Shown here one piece after another: positions 24,831 through 36,600 of a stretch of DNA of 64,000 nucleotides (position 1 is the stretch's first letter; every line of letters starts with the position of its first letter). The notes below the pieces were generated by a model. That model was not told the DNA's origin, made no database searches, and saw only the letters and a program-made list of their open reading frames with translations. Position numbers and translations under genes: made by a program. Source of the DNA: Ophiobolus disseminans (taxonomy: Eukaryota; Ascomycota; Dothideomycetes; Pleosporales; Phaeosphaeriaceae); contig MU006230.1 of the NCBI GenBank assembly GCA_010093685.1, forward strand, positions 329,870 to 393,869, written 5' to 3'.

Positions 24831-26119
24831 ATGGACGTTGCCAACCTCGAAGCCGCCTTTGAGCGCGTGACTGTCACCGACGAGAATGATGAGCAGGTTT
24901 CTTCCGCAACTACCTATCACAAGAACAAGGTGTGTATAGCAACCATTGATATACAATAGTGTCTAACATTGTCAAGCCCTCGCTCTCGTCGTCTGTATCA
25001 TTAGCTGGCCTGTCGTCCTCAGCATCAGCCGCCAACCGCATGAAACTGCCCCATCAAATACCTCTCCAGAAGCTCGCGACTCAAAACGCCAGCAAGAACG
25101 CCTCGAACGTCGCGAAGGTCATCATATCGTCGACCACTTCCCGCACATCAGAATTGAACCCCTCGCACCGCCGCACACTCACCGAATCAGCCTTGTATGT
25201 TAACCCGTCAACACCAAAGGCATGGCACCTCGGCATGTTTGAGATCGGCAAGCCACTCGGGAAGGGAAAGTTTGGACGAGTATACCTCGCCAAGGAGAAG
25301 TCGTCAGGCTTCGTGTGCGCTCTCAAGGTCCTGCATAAGTCCGAGCTCCAACAAGGCAAAGTCGAGAAGCAAGTGCGACGAGAGATCGAAATCCAGTCGC
25401 ACTTGGCACATCCTAACATCCTCCGTCTCTTCGGCCACTTCCACGACGCCAAGCGCGTCTTTCTGATCCTCGAGTTCGCCGGCCAAGGAGAACTCTACAA
25501 GCATCTTCGCAAAGAACAACGCTTCCCAGAGTGGAAGGCTGCACAATACATTGCTCAAATGGCCGCAGCCCTTAAGTACCTGCACAAGAAACACGTCATG
25601 CACAGAGACATCAAGCCCGAGAACATTCTCGTTGGCGTGCACGGCGAGATCAAGATCAGCGACTTTGGCTGGTCGGTCCACGCGCCCAACAACCGCCGCA
25701 ACACCATGTGCGGAACCCTCGACTACCTGCCACCGGAGATGCTCAAGGGCAACGGCAAGGAGAACTTCTACAGCGAAAAGGTTGATCTGTGGAGTTTGGG
25801 TGTGTTGACTTATGAGTTTCTGGTGGGCGAGGCGCCATTTGAAGACACACAGGTTATGACGCAGAGAAAGATTGTAAGGGGCGAGTACACAGTGCCGAGC
25901 TTTGTCAGCTCGGAGGCCAAAGATCTAATTAAGAAGGTAAGTCAAGACATTCGAACACGACTCGGATGTTGTGCTAACGACTTGTAGTTGCTTGTCCTAG
26001 ACCCAGAAAAACGGATTGCTCTTGAGGATGTTGAGCGACACCCCTGGATTGTTAAACACTGCAAAGGCAGCCGCATGCAGATGGGCAACCGTTCGAGTTC
26101 CGACTGCGAGACCTACTAA
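24831..26119 (+). CDS. ARK1: Aurora-family Ser/Thr kinase (Ipl1/Ark1)
   Basis: Three exons: 24831-24929, 24977-25936, 25988-26119; 396 residues. Intron 1 has a CTAAC branch point ten bases before its AG and intron 2 is GTAAGT...GCTAACGACTTGTAG. The kinase domain begins with GKPLGKGKFGRVYLA. It then has ALKVL (the ATP-binding Lys), HRDIKPENILV, DFGWSVHAP and the activation loop RRNTMCGTLDYLPPEM. The DFGWSVH and CGTLDYLPPE blocks are specific to Aurora kinases. The Thr expected to be autophosphorylated is present. The N-terminal 110 residues are disordered. It should act in the chromosomal passenger complex at kinetochores and the spindle. Confidence 0.95.
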
Positions 26120-26448
26120 ATTATGGACTTGACGAGAGCGTTTGGAGCAATCTATTGTACCATGTACGAAGGCGACGAGGCGTTATATTGACCACGGCTA
26201 CCAACACATCGCCGCGGTCTGCATTATTTGGAGTTCTGGATCAGTCGTACACTTGCGGCGTTTGCATAGGTCATGCGGTTCTTTCGATAATGAAGCAATG
26301 CAATGAAATCCGTATCATCATTTGACGTCGCTGCGTGGAGTGAAGAGTCCCAGCACTCGCAGACCATGTCTTCCAAACGCCGTCGCTATGCACGCTCCCA
26401 GTCCATCTCATATACACTGCGTTATCATACATCGCTCCTAGTTCCCGC
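26120..26448. other. Convergent spacer between Aurora kinase and ATP23
   Basis: 329 bp of presumed 3' untranslated sequence from both sides; no feature seen. Confidence 0.6.
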
Positions 26449-27177
26449 TCATCGATATATCTCATCAAACGGCCTCGTATCGCGAAAACAGCCCTCCCAG
26501 ACCTGATTGACAATCTCGCTCGCCATCTTCTCGTCTTTGACGCCCGGGCGCGCCATCATACTCAGCGTAGCTCTCCTCCTCACACAGTGCTGCAACTGCT
26601 CTGTGATTCGCCACTGATTCTTGGTAAAAAACTCCCTGCTAAACCGACACTCGCCACTGAGCGTGCTCGCCCTTATCTCCAAACACGCCTGGTGTCTCAA
26701 ATTCTCGTTCTCGACTTTAAACTTCAAATGGTCCCACGCATGCACCATCTCGTGCGCCATGGTGTCTTCCTGGTGCCCTCTGTTGCGGAACTGGTTCGCG
26801 CAGAGCAGAATACCGTGGTCGAGGCTGAATCCGCCGCTCTGTTCGCTCGTGCACATTCTGCAGATGATGTTGGAGTCGTTGAGGTCGCCGCCGAGTTTGG
26901 CGACTTCTTCTTTGAGGAAGCGCACTATCGGGCTGTACTGGAGGAGGTAGGATCGCGTGTCTTCACAGCGCTTGCATATTGTGTCTGCTTTGAGCGCGTC
27001 CATTTCGGAGAAGTAGTTGCGCTCGAGTTCGACGTCGCGGGAGCCTGTCATGCGGCCGAGCATTATGCTGAAGGCCGAGGACCAGGTGTAGTAGGCTGGA
27101 TCGAGGGGCTTGGGCGATGGGGGCTGCGACATGGCGGATATCGAGGCCCCGTCGGGCGCGGTTTCGGAGTTGGACAT
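26449..27177 (-). CDS. ATP23: Mitochondrial metalloprotease Atp23
   Basis: Single exon. The catalytic motif AHEMVHAWDH (HExxH) is clear, with CxxC-like pairs (ICKRC, ICRMC) upstream and a conserved C-terminal EGCFRDTRPFDEIYR. Family members sit on the intermembrane-space side of the inner membrane, process the ATP synthase subunit Atp6 precursor and help its assembly. I take ATG 27177 (MSNSETAPD, 242 residues). An in-frame ATG at 27264 would add 29 residues with some Arg and His. The promoter region (27178-27464) is shared with the divergent glutamate 5-kinase gene. Confidence 0.93.
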   Translation of the reverse strand: MSNSETAPDGASISAMSQPPSPKPLDPAYYTWSSAFSIMLGRMTGSRDVELERNYFSEMDALKADTICKRCEDTRSYLLQYSPIVRFLKEEVAKLGGDLNDSNIICRMCTSEQSGGFSLDHGILLCANQFRNRGHQEDTMAHEMVHAWDHLKFKVENENLRHQACLEIRASTLSGECRFSREFFTKNQWRITEQLQHCVRRRATLSMMARPGVKDEKMASEIVNQVWEGCFRDTRPFDEIYR

Positions 27178-27464
27178 GGCGATGGGGATGCGGGGTAGGG
27201 CGTGAAGAGGATGTAGCGTCGTGGTTTGGCGTAGGGCGCGCAGAAGTTCACCGTCGCAAAACATGTGGGAGATGGTCTATTGCGGGAGCCAATCGGAGTG
27301 GCGGCACTAGCGGTGTACCTTTATTGAGGAACAGGAGACCTGAAAGAGTCATGAGATGCTGCCACAGCCATAAAGCGCGCATTTATTGAGGCTATTAGAG
27401 GGCTACCCCCTCCTTCCTTCATCGTTCAATTTGTTCCTGCAGTTACCCCCCAGTTCCAGTGACA

Positions 27465-29102
27465 ATGGCAGTCCACATGCGCAAGCTGCCGGGCCAGCTC
27501 ACCGTTGTTATAAAACTTGGTAACTACATCCTCGTACACATGTCCGCCTGAACGAACGAGAACAACTTACCAACACCCGCAGGAACGAGCTCCATAGTCG
27601 ACGAGAAGACACACCAACCGCTCCTATCCATCCTCTCCCTCATCGTCGAGACAGCATGTAAACTCCACGCAGACGGCCACCGCGTCGTCATTGTCTCCTC
27701 TGGCGCCATTGGCGTTGGTCTACGACGCATGAACCTCCCTCAGCGGCCTAAACACCTCCCACAAGTACAGGCACTAGCCGCAATCGGACAATGTCGATTG
27801 ATTTCCCTGTGGGATCAGTTGTTCGGCAACTTGTCGCAACCAATTGCGCAGGTGCTGCTCACGAGGAACGACATTGCGGATCGAACACAGTATCAGAATG
27901 CGCAAAATACCTTCATCGAGTTACTCAGCATGGGCGTCATTCCCATTGTGAACGAGAACGACACACTGGCAGTCACGGAGATCAAGTTTGGCGACAACGA
28001 CACGTTGAGTGCCATCACAGCCGGGATGGTGCATGCCGACTATCTGTTTCTAATGACAGATGTGGATTGTCTGTATGACAAGAATCCGCGCTCACATCCG
28101 GATGCGAAGGCTATACAGGTTGTGGAGGATATCACAGAGTTGACAGCAGACACAAGTTCTGCAGGAAGTGCACTAGGAACAGGTGGTATGAGCACCAAGA
28201 TCGTGGCTGCAAGGCTTGCGACAAGTGCGGGCGTTACGACAGTCATCACGAAGAGCGACAAGCCTGGAAACATCAACGGCATCATCAGACATGCAGAGAA
28301 AGAGAGGAAGCAGAGGGGTATATCAAGTCGGAATTCCATCTCCAATCTCCACGACCACGAGGAGGTACCATTAGCACAAACAGCAGCGCTAAACCTGCAC
28401 AACGCGATACACGACCTCTCAGCCTCCACAGGCTCCCTCCTCGACAGCCAACAAGTATCGCGAATCCCATCGCCACAAATCGAAGAGCCAGTCCCACTAC
28501 ACACACGCTTCCTCCCCATCTCCCACCCCATTCGCGACCGCTACTTCTGGATTCTGCACGGCCTCGCTCCTCACGGCACAATCTACATCGACCAAGGGGC
28601 ATGGAACGCACTTAACGACAAAGCCGGGCTTCTGCCCGTGGGCATCGTAGATGTAGACGGCCACTTCGCCCAACAGGAAGCCGTCCGCATAGTCGTCGTA
28701 AAGCGCCTGTCCCGCTCATCCCCAAAATCCACACCCACAACCCTCCCCAACACACCCGCCGCATCCTCACATTCCGTCCACGCCCCCATCCCCCTCCGGC
28801 ACCCGCTCCCACACTCGCACTCCCACCAGCGCCCCGCTCTCGAACACACATCCTCCTCGCAAACACTATCGCCCCCGCCATACGAGCTGCACAACCCCGC
28901 GCCGTTTGAGATCGGGCGCGCGGTCGTGAACTACTCGGCTACGGAGATTAGGCGCATCATGGGCTTGCACTCGACGCAGATAAGGGAGGCGCTGGGGTAT
29001 GCGGATAGCGAGTATGTGGCGCTGAGGGAGAATATTGCGTTTGAGGGAAGGGAGAGGAGTAGGCCGGGGACGCCGGATCATCGGGTTGGGGAATTGCATT
29101 GA
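27465..29102 (+). CDS. PRO1: Glutamate 5-kinase (proline biosynthesis) with PUA domain
   Basis: Two exons, 27465-27519 and 27583-29102, give 524 residues. The first exon ends inside the phosphate-binding motif VVIKLG|TSSIVD, and the intron acceptor CCCGCAG restores phase. Further kinase blocks are VVIVSSGAIGVG, PIVNENDTLAV and KFGDNDTLSA, with the feedback/active-site segment LMTDVDCLYDKNP and GTGGMSTKI. The C-terminal PUA domain begins near HGTIYIDQGAW and resumes at EIGRAVVNYSATEIR. A Pro/Ser/His-rich stretch of about 60 residues is inserted within the PUA region, making it longer than typical. It phosphorylates glutamate with ATP, the first step to proline. Confidence 0.95.
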
Positions 29103-30702
29103 TGCGGTATGTTGAGCTTGGAGGAAGTGGGCTGGTGTGGTGTGATATAGGAGTTGAGGCGTTTGGTGGAGTGATTTGCATAGAGGTATAGACTTTAAGA
29201 TTATGTGGTTTTCGCGTTCTCTTCTTGACATACTGCTAAGCTTTTGGGGGTTTGCTTTCATGGCTTTCTCGAAGGACTTTTACGTCATTGGGTGGCTTGC
29301 AAGTCTCTCGTCGATCACCTGGTGTCTGTCTTTATACACGCCTCCAAGCACACATTATACGATTTCCAGCACGCAGCGAGGCAGACAACCATGATCCAGA
29401 ATTCGTACAGTTTTGATCGTGCCTGAGCAAAGCATGTACGACCATTGTCGCAGTTACACGTTCTGCCAACGCGAAGAAGAGAAAGAGACACGAATCGGCT
29501 GCTATAGTACGTTTGCAATTTTGTATCACTGCATTTGATGGATACATGCGAAGCTTGCGGTTCCTTTTTTTTAAATGGGTGGGACAGACAGGGGAACATC
29601 AGCCCAGTGCTTCGACCTTTTGTCACGTCTTGATATTCATGTTCATTACTGTTTCTGGATGCACATTTTATTTTTGAGTTAGGTTTCTGGTCGTCAGGAA
29701 AAGCAGGAGAACATGTTACTATCAAGACGCTCTTTTAGTTTCACAGATCATGTGAACGTGTGTCTGGTTTTGTGGACGCAGCGAAATCCTCCAAGAACAC
29801 ATATGATCTCCGCCGGTGATTCTTTATTTCATGTTATCTGTCCACGACGACGCAGAACCATGCGTTGATCCTCGGGGTATTTGTAGTTGATGAAGGTACT
29901 GTAGCAGAAGGGTCCAGGAACACATTGAGCAACTTGTTGATACTTTATTCTGCTGGTCTCAGGGATACAGAAACATGCTGCGGATATCATTAGGATTTAG
30001 TTGATGCTACCAGCGTGTAAATGGTGCAAGAGGCGTCGAGCAGCACATAGAATGGTTTTGCCTGGTGTTTTCAGTTCGGAAGGAACATCGGAACGTACCC
30101 ACGTCGTTTACGGCTTTTAGTCAGGCAGATAATGCGTGCGTTTTAAAGAATGTAGAGTCGAAGGCGCTGGTTTTATACGCGGCTGGAAGAACAACTTCCC
30201 TCTATAGAGCGGATCCCGTGCTTCTTCTCAACATTCCACGACCATCCACCGGTTTTATTTTCACAAAAGGACCGATGCTGAAAGCACATGGACAGCTTCT
30301 CGGACAATTTCGTCGTGGCGCACAAACGCGCAGACGCGCAGATCCACATAGAACGGCACTGTCAGGATTTTTGTGATGCACACGAGGTGTATTGATGAGA
30401 AAGATCGAGTGACAGAGTGCTTGCTTTATACACGAAGCTCAAGCTGGTCTCTCCATGCTGTCCAAAGATTTTTCTTTTCTTGAGTCATCTCTATGATTGC
30501 TGAGAATGATGCTTTTGCTCGGACAAAGCGCCTGGAACACATACATGATGGACTGCGGATATTTGGTCCGCTGACGCGCGGAAAAACATGCAATAATTGC
30601 GTTTGTGTTTTGGCGATATGTTGATCATGTGTATGTGTGTAAAGACAGGATATGAAAAAGATCTTTCATTTGTGTAGTAGCTCTATCTCGTGAACTTCGC
30701 CA
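29103..30702. other. Gene-poor stretch with repeated TATA-like and GAACACAT words
   Basis: No supported gene. On the minus strand GTATAAA boxes occur at 29331-29340, 30171-30180 and 30425-30434. The word GAACACAT occurs at 29795, 29918 and 30535. Two short minus-strand reading frames begin in a shared context TTCTATGTG (ATG at 30349 and 30048), but both end soon. This could be decayed copies of small genes. Confidence 0.4.
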
Positions 30703-31703
30703 TCATTTCGCGCCTTGTTGATTTCTCGCCAACAGAGGAAGGTCATACGTCGACCAATAGTTTCGTTTGGAGACACGCAGATTCGCATGTGGTTGATGCT
30801 GATGGGTACTATATACTGATAATGGTGCTTGATAAATTGAAGCAACGCGATGGATCATATGGTCATCGATGCGCGAATTCGAGGACGGAGAGCCGATCTC
30901 ACGGGATACTTTGCCTTCTATTTCCAGAATAAGGTGACCGGGGCGGAGCAGGTAGAAGAAGAGCTCTGCCTTGCTGTTTTAAATGTTTAGACTTTCTTGA
31001 GTACGGAAAGTAATACACATTAACTCATACGGTAAGGGCTTCTACCTGATCATAGGCAGTATAGAAGAGCATTTGAGGCGGCGTAATGAGTTCTGGGAAT
31101 GATTCAAGGTACCGAGCGAAGCCCATGAGAGTTTCCCATTGTTGTTTTGGTTTGACGAACTAGGTCCGCGAGAAAGAAGAGCTCCTGAGCTGAAGATCTT
31201 AGGCAACTCACCCAGGTACATGAACGGGTTGTTTAGTAGCTTCGAACCACCGCCGACGACTTTTATGTCAAAGGCAGTCGCCGCGTTCAGAGTGTGATCG
31301 GAGGGGAGAGCAACACGCCAAATCATGCAGGTTGCCATAGACAAGTTTCAGTAGCGGAGGCCACATATATTCTAGTCGTCGCTGATTTGATATCAGAAGT
31401 TTGGAATAGGAAGATAAACTTTGTATGATGTGTGGACAATTTTGACTTCCTCAGACATGCATCATCCAGATACGTACTTGCTCAAGTGAGTCAAGCCTTC
31501 GACATATAGCTGAGAGGCTTGGTTTTTCGGTGGAGAAGACCAGCCATAAAAGAAGTCTGGAGTGTGTTGCGAGTCCAGAGGAGCAGGAAATTGCTCTTGG
31601 GTATTTGCTACTGCAGTCTGATATTCGTGAGCAACGGCCGGACATGATCGGATTCTTGATGCTGGACTCAAGCCACACAGCATGGATCTGTGAATGCTTT
31701 CAT
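30703..31703 (-). pseudogene. Decayed multi-exon gene of unknown family
   Basis: Strong coding-like segments on the minus strand are joined by canonical introns but disagree in frame. Segments: about 31640-31478 (FPAPLDSQHTPDFFYGWSSP), intron 31477-31372, exon 31212-31371 (MWPPLLKLVYGNL, then in another frame HTLNAATAFDIKVVGGG), intron GTGAGT...CCTAG, exon 31031-31159 (WETLMGFARYLESFPELITP), intron GTATGA...CAG/CAAG, exon 30703-30969 (ELFFYLLRPGHLILEIEG). At least two single-base shifts and an early TGA after ATG 31703 are needed to connect them. A TATA-like GGTGTATAAA lies at 31813-31822, about 110 bp upstream of that ATG. I do not recognise the family. Confidence 0.5.
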
Positions 31704-32755
31704 TTTGGTTCCGGAGGCGGGAGACACACCGTGTGTTCCTCTCCAGGTGCTTTTGGACCCGAGGGGTCGGAGTACGTTGAACGGAAGAGAAGACAAAGGC
31801 GGAGGGAGGGTATTTATACACCTCCCGCAAAACACCGCAGGACCCATGGCAGAGCATTGAGTCTGCTTCTAGTCCTGATACTACCACCGAGGTCTTCTTT
31901 TAGTCGGTTTTCGATACACCAAAAGTCCTCCCGAACATGCTTTCATCGTAGAATTCTTTTCCCAGCATCTATACACACCATATCTGATCAATTCGACTCG
32001 TCGTCCTCGTTTCTCCAGCACACAATCGTCAAGCTTGTGGTTTTCGACTTCCACCCACTTCACAACCCCATCCAGCAGTCCATGCGATATTTCCCGTCGT
32101 CTCGGGCGCTCCAAACCATGTCAACTGAACATTTCGGTTTCGATCCTCCAGCGCAGCACTCAATCTCCATACAATATTCGTGGAGAAAATTTCGGACCAC
32201 AACAAAACCCACTCCATAGAAGAGTTCAAAGAGATTTTGTATAGAACCAAGATTGGGAAGACGTGTTGAAGAGAACAGAAGACGAGTGATGGAGAAGACT
32301 TATATACCTGGTGCTGAGTCAGCTCATCACGAGACCGATTGCGTGCTATTCGTCAATGTGAATGCCGGGGAGTCGCGCCCCAGTTGCAATTAGAAAATAT
32401 GTAAGCGTGGCATGAATTAGCTTTGTGCTGGGTGCAGGTGCTAATAGGAAAAAGCAAGCGCAATGAAAGTGTCCTGCACATGGGTCTTGACGGCTGAGTG
32501 ATGATGAGGTGACGACTGGGTGACAAGCGAACGACATGGGTCTCAAGAACGCATAACAGCACAATCTGCACATTCAGATACTTGAACGTATCATCACTCA
32601 TGTCTCATTTCGTTATACAAGACACTGAACCCGGTCCAGTGTCATGAAGAAGGCTACAAGACGCAACCAACGCTCGAGCCACTTCTGATCTTCCACAGGT
32701 ATCTTGTCACCTCCAATTCCGCCAAGCCATCAACTTAGAGCTTTCCGGCGGATAT
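31704..32755. other. Intergenic stretch
   Basis: It includes the TATA-like box 31813-31822 (minus) and the 3' flank of the mannitol dehydrogenase gene. The plus-strand frame 31530-32219 has no motif and overlaps the decayed gene, so it is not called. Confidence 0.5.
31813..31822 (-). promoter_or_regulatory. TATA-like box upstream of the decayed gene
   Basis: GGTGTATAAA on the minus strand lies about 110 bp before the candidate ATG at 31703. Similar boxes recur at 29331, 30171 and 30425 in the same orientation. Assignment by motif and position only. Confidence 0.35.
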
Positions 32756-33984
32756 TCAGCTGGAACCCTGGACCTTCTTGACGATCGGGACGATCTTCGA
32801 GTACAGGGGGTGGTCCTTCTCCAGACCGTTGACCTTGGTGACGACATCCTCAGCGGAGTTCTCCTTGAGGATCTTGGCCAGCTCGGCCGACTCCTCGTCG
32901 CCCTCGACGTTCTGGAAGAGGTATGCCTGCTCGATGCAGCCAAGGAGGTTGTCGACCGAGTCGCCGCGCTCAGCCAGCTGGGCAGCAGGGCCGACGAAAC
33001 GCTCCTTGCGGGAGAGCTTGCGGAGAGGGGCACGGCCGACACGCTCGACATTGTCCTTGAGGACGGGGTTGGAGATACGCTTGAGGATCGACTCGACGTA
33101 GTCGTCCTGCTCTTTGGCGCTGACGCCGTGCTTGTTGACGATGAGGTGGGCAGTTTCCTTTACGGCGCCGCGGACAATGTCGTGAAGCTTCTTGTCTTGG
33201 AGGACCTCGTGGATGAACTCCTTCTTGGCCTGGTAGCCGTAGTAGGCAGCGGTGGCGTGCGAGGTGTTGACGGTGAACAGTTTGCGCTCAATGTACGGCT
33301 CGAGGTCGTCGACGTAGTGGATGCCCTTGACGTCGGGCTTCTTGCCACCGTTGTCGAATGGCGTCTGCTCGACGCACCACTCGTGGAACTTCTCGATCTT
33401 GACGTTCAGGCCGGCATCCTTGTCCTGGACAGGCACAATTCTGTCGATAGCCGAGTTGGCGAAACGAGCCTTCTTGTCGAGGTTCTTCTTCGAGTCCTCG
33501 CTCAGCTTGCTCTCGATGAAGCCCCTCCATGTGGTTGTGGCGTTGATGGCGTTCTCGCAGGCGATGACGGCGAGTGGAAAGTCGAGTGTGCGGGCATCGA
33601 TGGCCTTGGCGACGGGCTCGGCGACGAACTTGAGGATGTTGGGGCCGACGGCGCAGGTGACGACATCGGCGGACGCAATCTCGTCGATGACCTTCTGCAT
33701 CTCGTTCTTGGAGTTCAGCGCACGGTAGTGGTCAATGGTGAATGTGCGCTCGCCATCGTCACCGATCTCGGTGACAGTGTACGACGATTGTTTTTGGAGA
33801 GCCTCGATAATGCTGTCCATGACATCGACGAACACGACCTCGTAGCCAGAGTTGTGCAGGAACTCGGCAACGAAGCCACGGCCAATATTGCCGCCGCCAA
33901 AGTGAACTGCCTGGTGTTGAGTTAGAAAAATGCTCGAGCGGGTGGTGAGATATCGAGATAGCTTACCTTCTTATCGTAGGACAT
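32756..33984 (-). CDS. mpdA: Mannitol-1-phosphate 5-dehydrogenase
   Basis: Two exons, 33967-33984 (only six codons, MSYDKK) and 32756-33910, give 390 residues, the family's usual length. The intron (GTAAGC...CTAACTCAACACCAG) splits the start from the dinucleotide-binding motif AVHFGGGNIGRGFVAEFL. Further family blocks are CAVGPNILKFVAEPVAKAID, VIACENAINAT, KLFTVNTSHATAAYYGY and NPVLKDNVERVGRAPLRKL. The enzyme reduces fructose-6-phosphate to mannitol-1-phosphate with NADH, feeding the mannitol pool used in stress protection and carbon storage. The sequence is intact and GC-rich, as expected of a highly expressed gene. Confidence 0.96.
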
Positions 33985-34896
33985 GGTTATGTGTAGTTGT
34001 AGGTGAGGTTTGGGTGTAAAACTAGGAATTGAGTGTCAATTGTTACCACCAGTTGTGGAGGTAAGGTTTGAAGGTGGTTGTGTGGGGTGGAGAAGATTTG
34101 TTGTTGATCAGGAGAGGCAGGAAGCTATGGCGGGGTATTTGTAGGAGGCAAGAGCAAGGGCCACTGCAGGCAGCTGCGGCGCTGCAGAGTTTTGTGGGAT
34201 GAGGCTTACCTGGCCAGACGCGTCGGAGATTCGGGCGGTGTGCGGCGAGTCTCGATGATGCAGTAGTATCGTGGGTGCACGTTGAGCCCGAGTAAAGGCA
34301 GCGTTGGGGGCAGATGGTGAGCTGGCAAAAGAGAGCCCCGCTATGGCGGTGACGTTGTGCTAAGGCGCCTGATTGGACACTAAAACAGCTGGAGGCACAA
34401 ACGGTCGCACTTGACATGGCGCGCAAAAGCAATGGCATTGTGGAGGTGTGGGCGTGGGTGCGTGGCATTGTTTTCTGTACCTGGTGACATACCCCACTAC
34501 CATGAGCCTCAGAAGCAATATCGATGCACAATATTAATGCCGCAGTCGTGATGCCCAACACCTCATCCTGTGTATCCTCAATGCTCATCTCGGCCGTGGA
34601 CTCCCGAACATGCCTACTGCCATCTCAACAACACATTTCCCAGCAATTTTGAACGAGCTAGACGTCATAGCTCGGACCGTGGATCTCTCCCGTTCCCGCT
34701 GTTAGTTGGTGCCAAGACCGCCGGATCATGCTACTAGCATGGACATCCTCGTATGTTAAAATCGTGATCTGGGCAAGCGAATGTTTTGTGTCGAATTGAT
34801 TGTCTTGATTATTATAATATTGCGGAATGGAGTGCTGCTGCAAGTCAAGAACCAGTCGCCCGCTCAAAGTACTCCACCTCTTTTGGATTGAAACTT
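33985..34896. other. Promoter of mannitol dehydrogenase and 3' flank of PNS1
   Basis: No gene supported. The frame 34043-34588 minus has no recognisable content. Confidence 0.5.
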
Positions 34897-36600
34897 TTAG
34901 GCGTGAATCGCTTGCTGTACGTGTGGATACACCACGATCATGCGCTGGTAAAGATCTGGATGTTCTCTCATCAACACCTCGGGATCCCACGCCATGGCGA
35001 CGAATATCGTGTCTATGCCGCTGGACAGCGGTGTGGTGAAGATATTGCAGATCTGAAGGCCAATCAGGAACGCGAATGCGACGACCACAGGTGTATATGC
35101 GCCGTCCGAGTTGTATGCTGGGGAAGTGAAGATGAGGTAGAGATATGCTAGGAGCGCACAGGCATAGCCGATGAAGGTCGAGCCCATGGACAACACAGGT
35201 CCAATAAGACATTCGTTGACGAGCGCATCAACACCGCGGTTTTTGATCATCCTACAAAAGATCAGTCCAGTCGTCTTCAGTCCGGGCTGCATGCCCTCGC
35301 AACATCATAAACGACTTACTTCCAAGTATCCTTCGCGGCTGCGACATAGCTCTTGCCATATAGTGCAATGTAGCTGAACGCATATCGGTTGATAAACTGG
35401 ACAGCCCATTCTAGGAGCCCGATCAAGCACCCAAGGATGCAGAACAGGATGGAGCCGATGAGGTTACCGTCGCCTGCGGCGTTGCGCTGCGCAGCCGAGC
35501 AAAGTTGGCGCAAGAATTGGATGATGGCCACAAGCAAGCTGCCCAGACTGATGCTGCCAAAGCTATATGTCACCGAGCGCTTGAAGGCACCGCGCGTTGC
35601 ACCTTTGGGCATGGCGTTGGGGTTGAAGAACCAGGAGCCGAAGACGCCAGATATTGTGGTATGGATGGTGTTCTTGAGCCACTCGGATATCCAGTACATG
35701 GCAAAGGTAACGAAAACGATGAGACCGATGACTTTGCCGCTGCCGCAATTGCCTACCCCATTTCTGCATTGAGTGTTGCCCTGGTTCGGCGTGTACTGGA
35801 CATAGATCGCAACTAGAGTGACGGAGTACCATGCGCCGAGTGCGGCTGCCAGGAGGCCACCGACGAGGGAGACGACGTACGTGTGTCCGTACTTCTTCGA
35901 AACATCGATCGCAGTCTGTAGCATGAGAACGCTGAATGGAATGCGGGGGACTGGTAATCTTAGCATGTGTCTCGCCCCATGCAGGTAGGAAATACTTACT
36001 CCAGGAGATGAAGCACACCACATAGAAGATGCTGAAGATCAAGAAGACAATGCCTCCGGACCAGTATCTGCGACTCAGCATGTACAAGGCCGTCGCGAAT
36101 CCAAACAGGATGTTCAGAATTCCCGTGATCCAGATGAATTGCTTCGTAAACGCCCGAGCAGCCCACATGTAGGCATAGGACATCAGGGTCGCCATGCCAA
36201 TGACAAAGGCAAACAGGATCACCGTATTCGAATTCAGCGCAAACTGGTTCGCATTGCCGTAGATGCCGCCGGAATTTTGGTTCGAGTACCCGCGAATCGT
36301 GATGGCGCTAACAGCTACGTAGCCCAAGAATACGGCAATGAACAACAGACCAGCCCACAGATCGTTGTACTTGGGCTTGTCGAGCTTGAACTGCTGCTCA
36401 AACGTCTTGGAGTCGGCGCTGTAGCCGTCCTGCTGGTAGCCATTTTGTTGCTGCTGGGGCGGTGGGCCTTGGGGAGGGCCGTAGTTTTGGCCATACTGCG
36501 GAGGCTGCTGTTTGGACTGGCCCTGGTAGTAGGCCTTTTGATTCTGTTGTAGTGTGCCGCCATTGTTGTAGTAACTCGATGCCTCGCCTTGCTGCGCCAT
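34897..36600 (-). CDS. PNS1: Pns1 / choline-transporter-like membrane protein
   Basis: Three exons, 36000-36600, 35320-35950 and 34897-35251, all in phase, giving 528 residues. A Gln/Tyr/Pro-rich cytosolic N-terminus of about 70 residues is followed by roughly ten membrane helices. Family blocks include KYNDLWAGLLF, the GNCGSG loop, GVFGSWFFNPNAMPKGATRGAFKRSVTYSFGSISLGSLL (split here at positions about 35560-35680) and YGKSYVAAAKDTWK, then MIKNRGVDALVNECLIG at the third exon. It belongs to the CTL/SLC44 family; yeast Pns1 has no firmly known substrate. I start at ATG 36600 (MAQQGEAS); an upstream ATG at 36684 would add 28 residues. Confidence 0.93.

Noticed and set aside
26587..27198. 203-residue plus-strand frame
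   Set aside because: Antisense shadow of the ATP23 gene, which has the HExxH motif.
32810..33925. 371-residue open frame on the plus strand
   Set aside because: It is the exact antisense of the mannitol-1-phosphate dehydrogenase gene, and its Leu/Val/Asp-rich composition is the mirror of that GC-rich coding frame.
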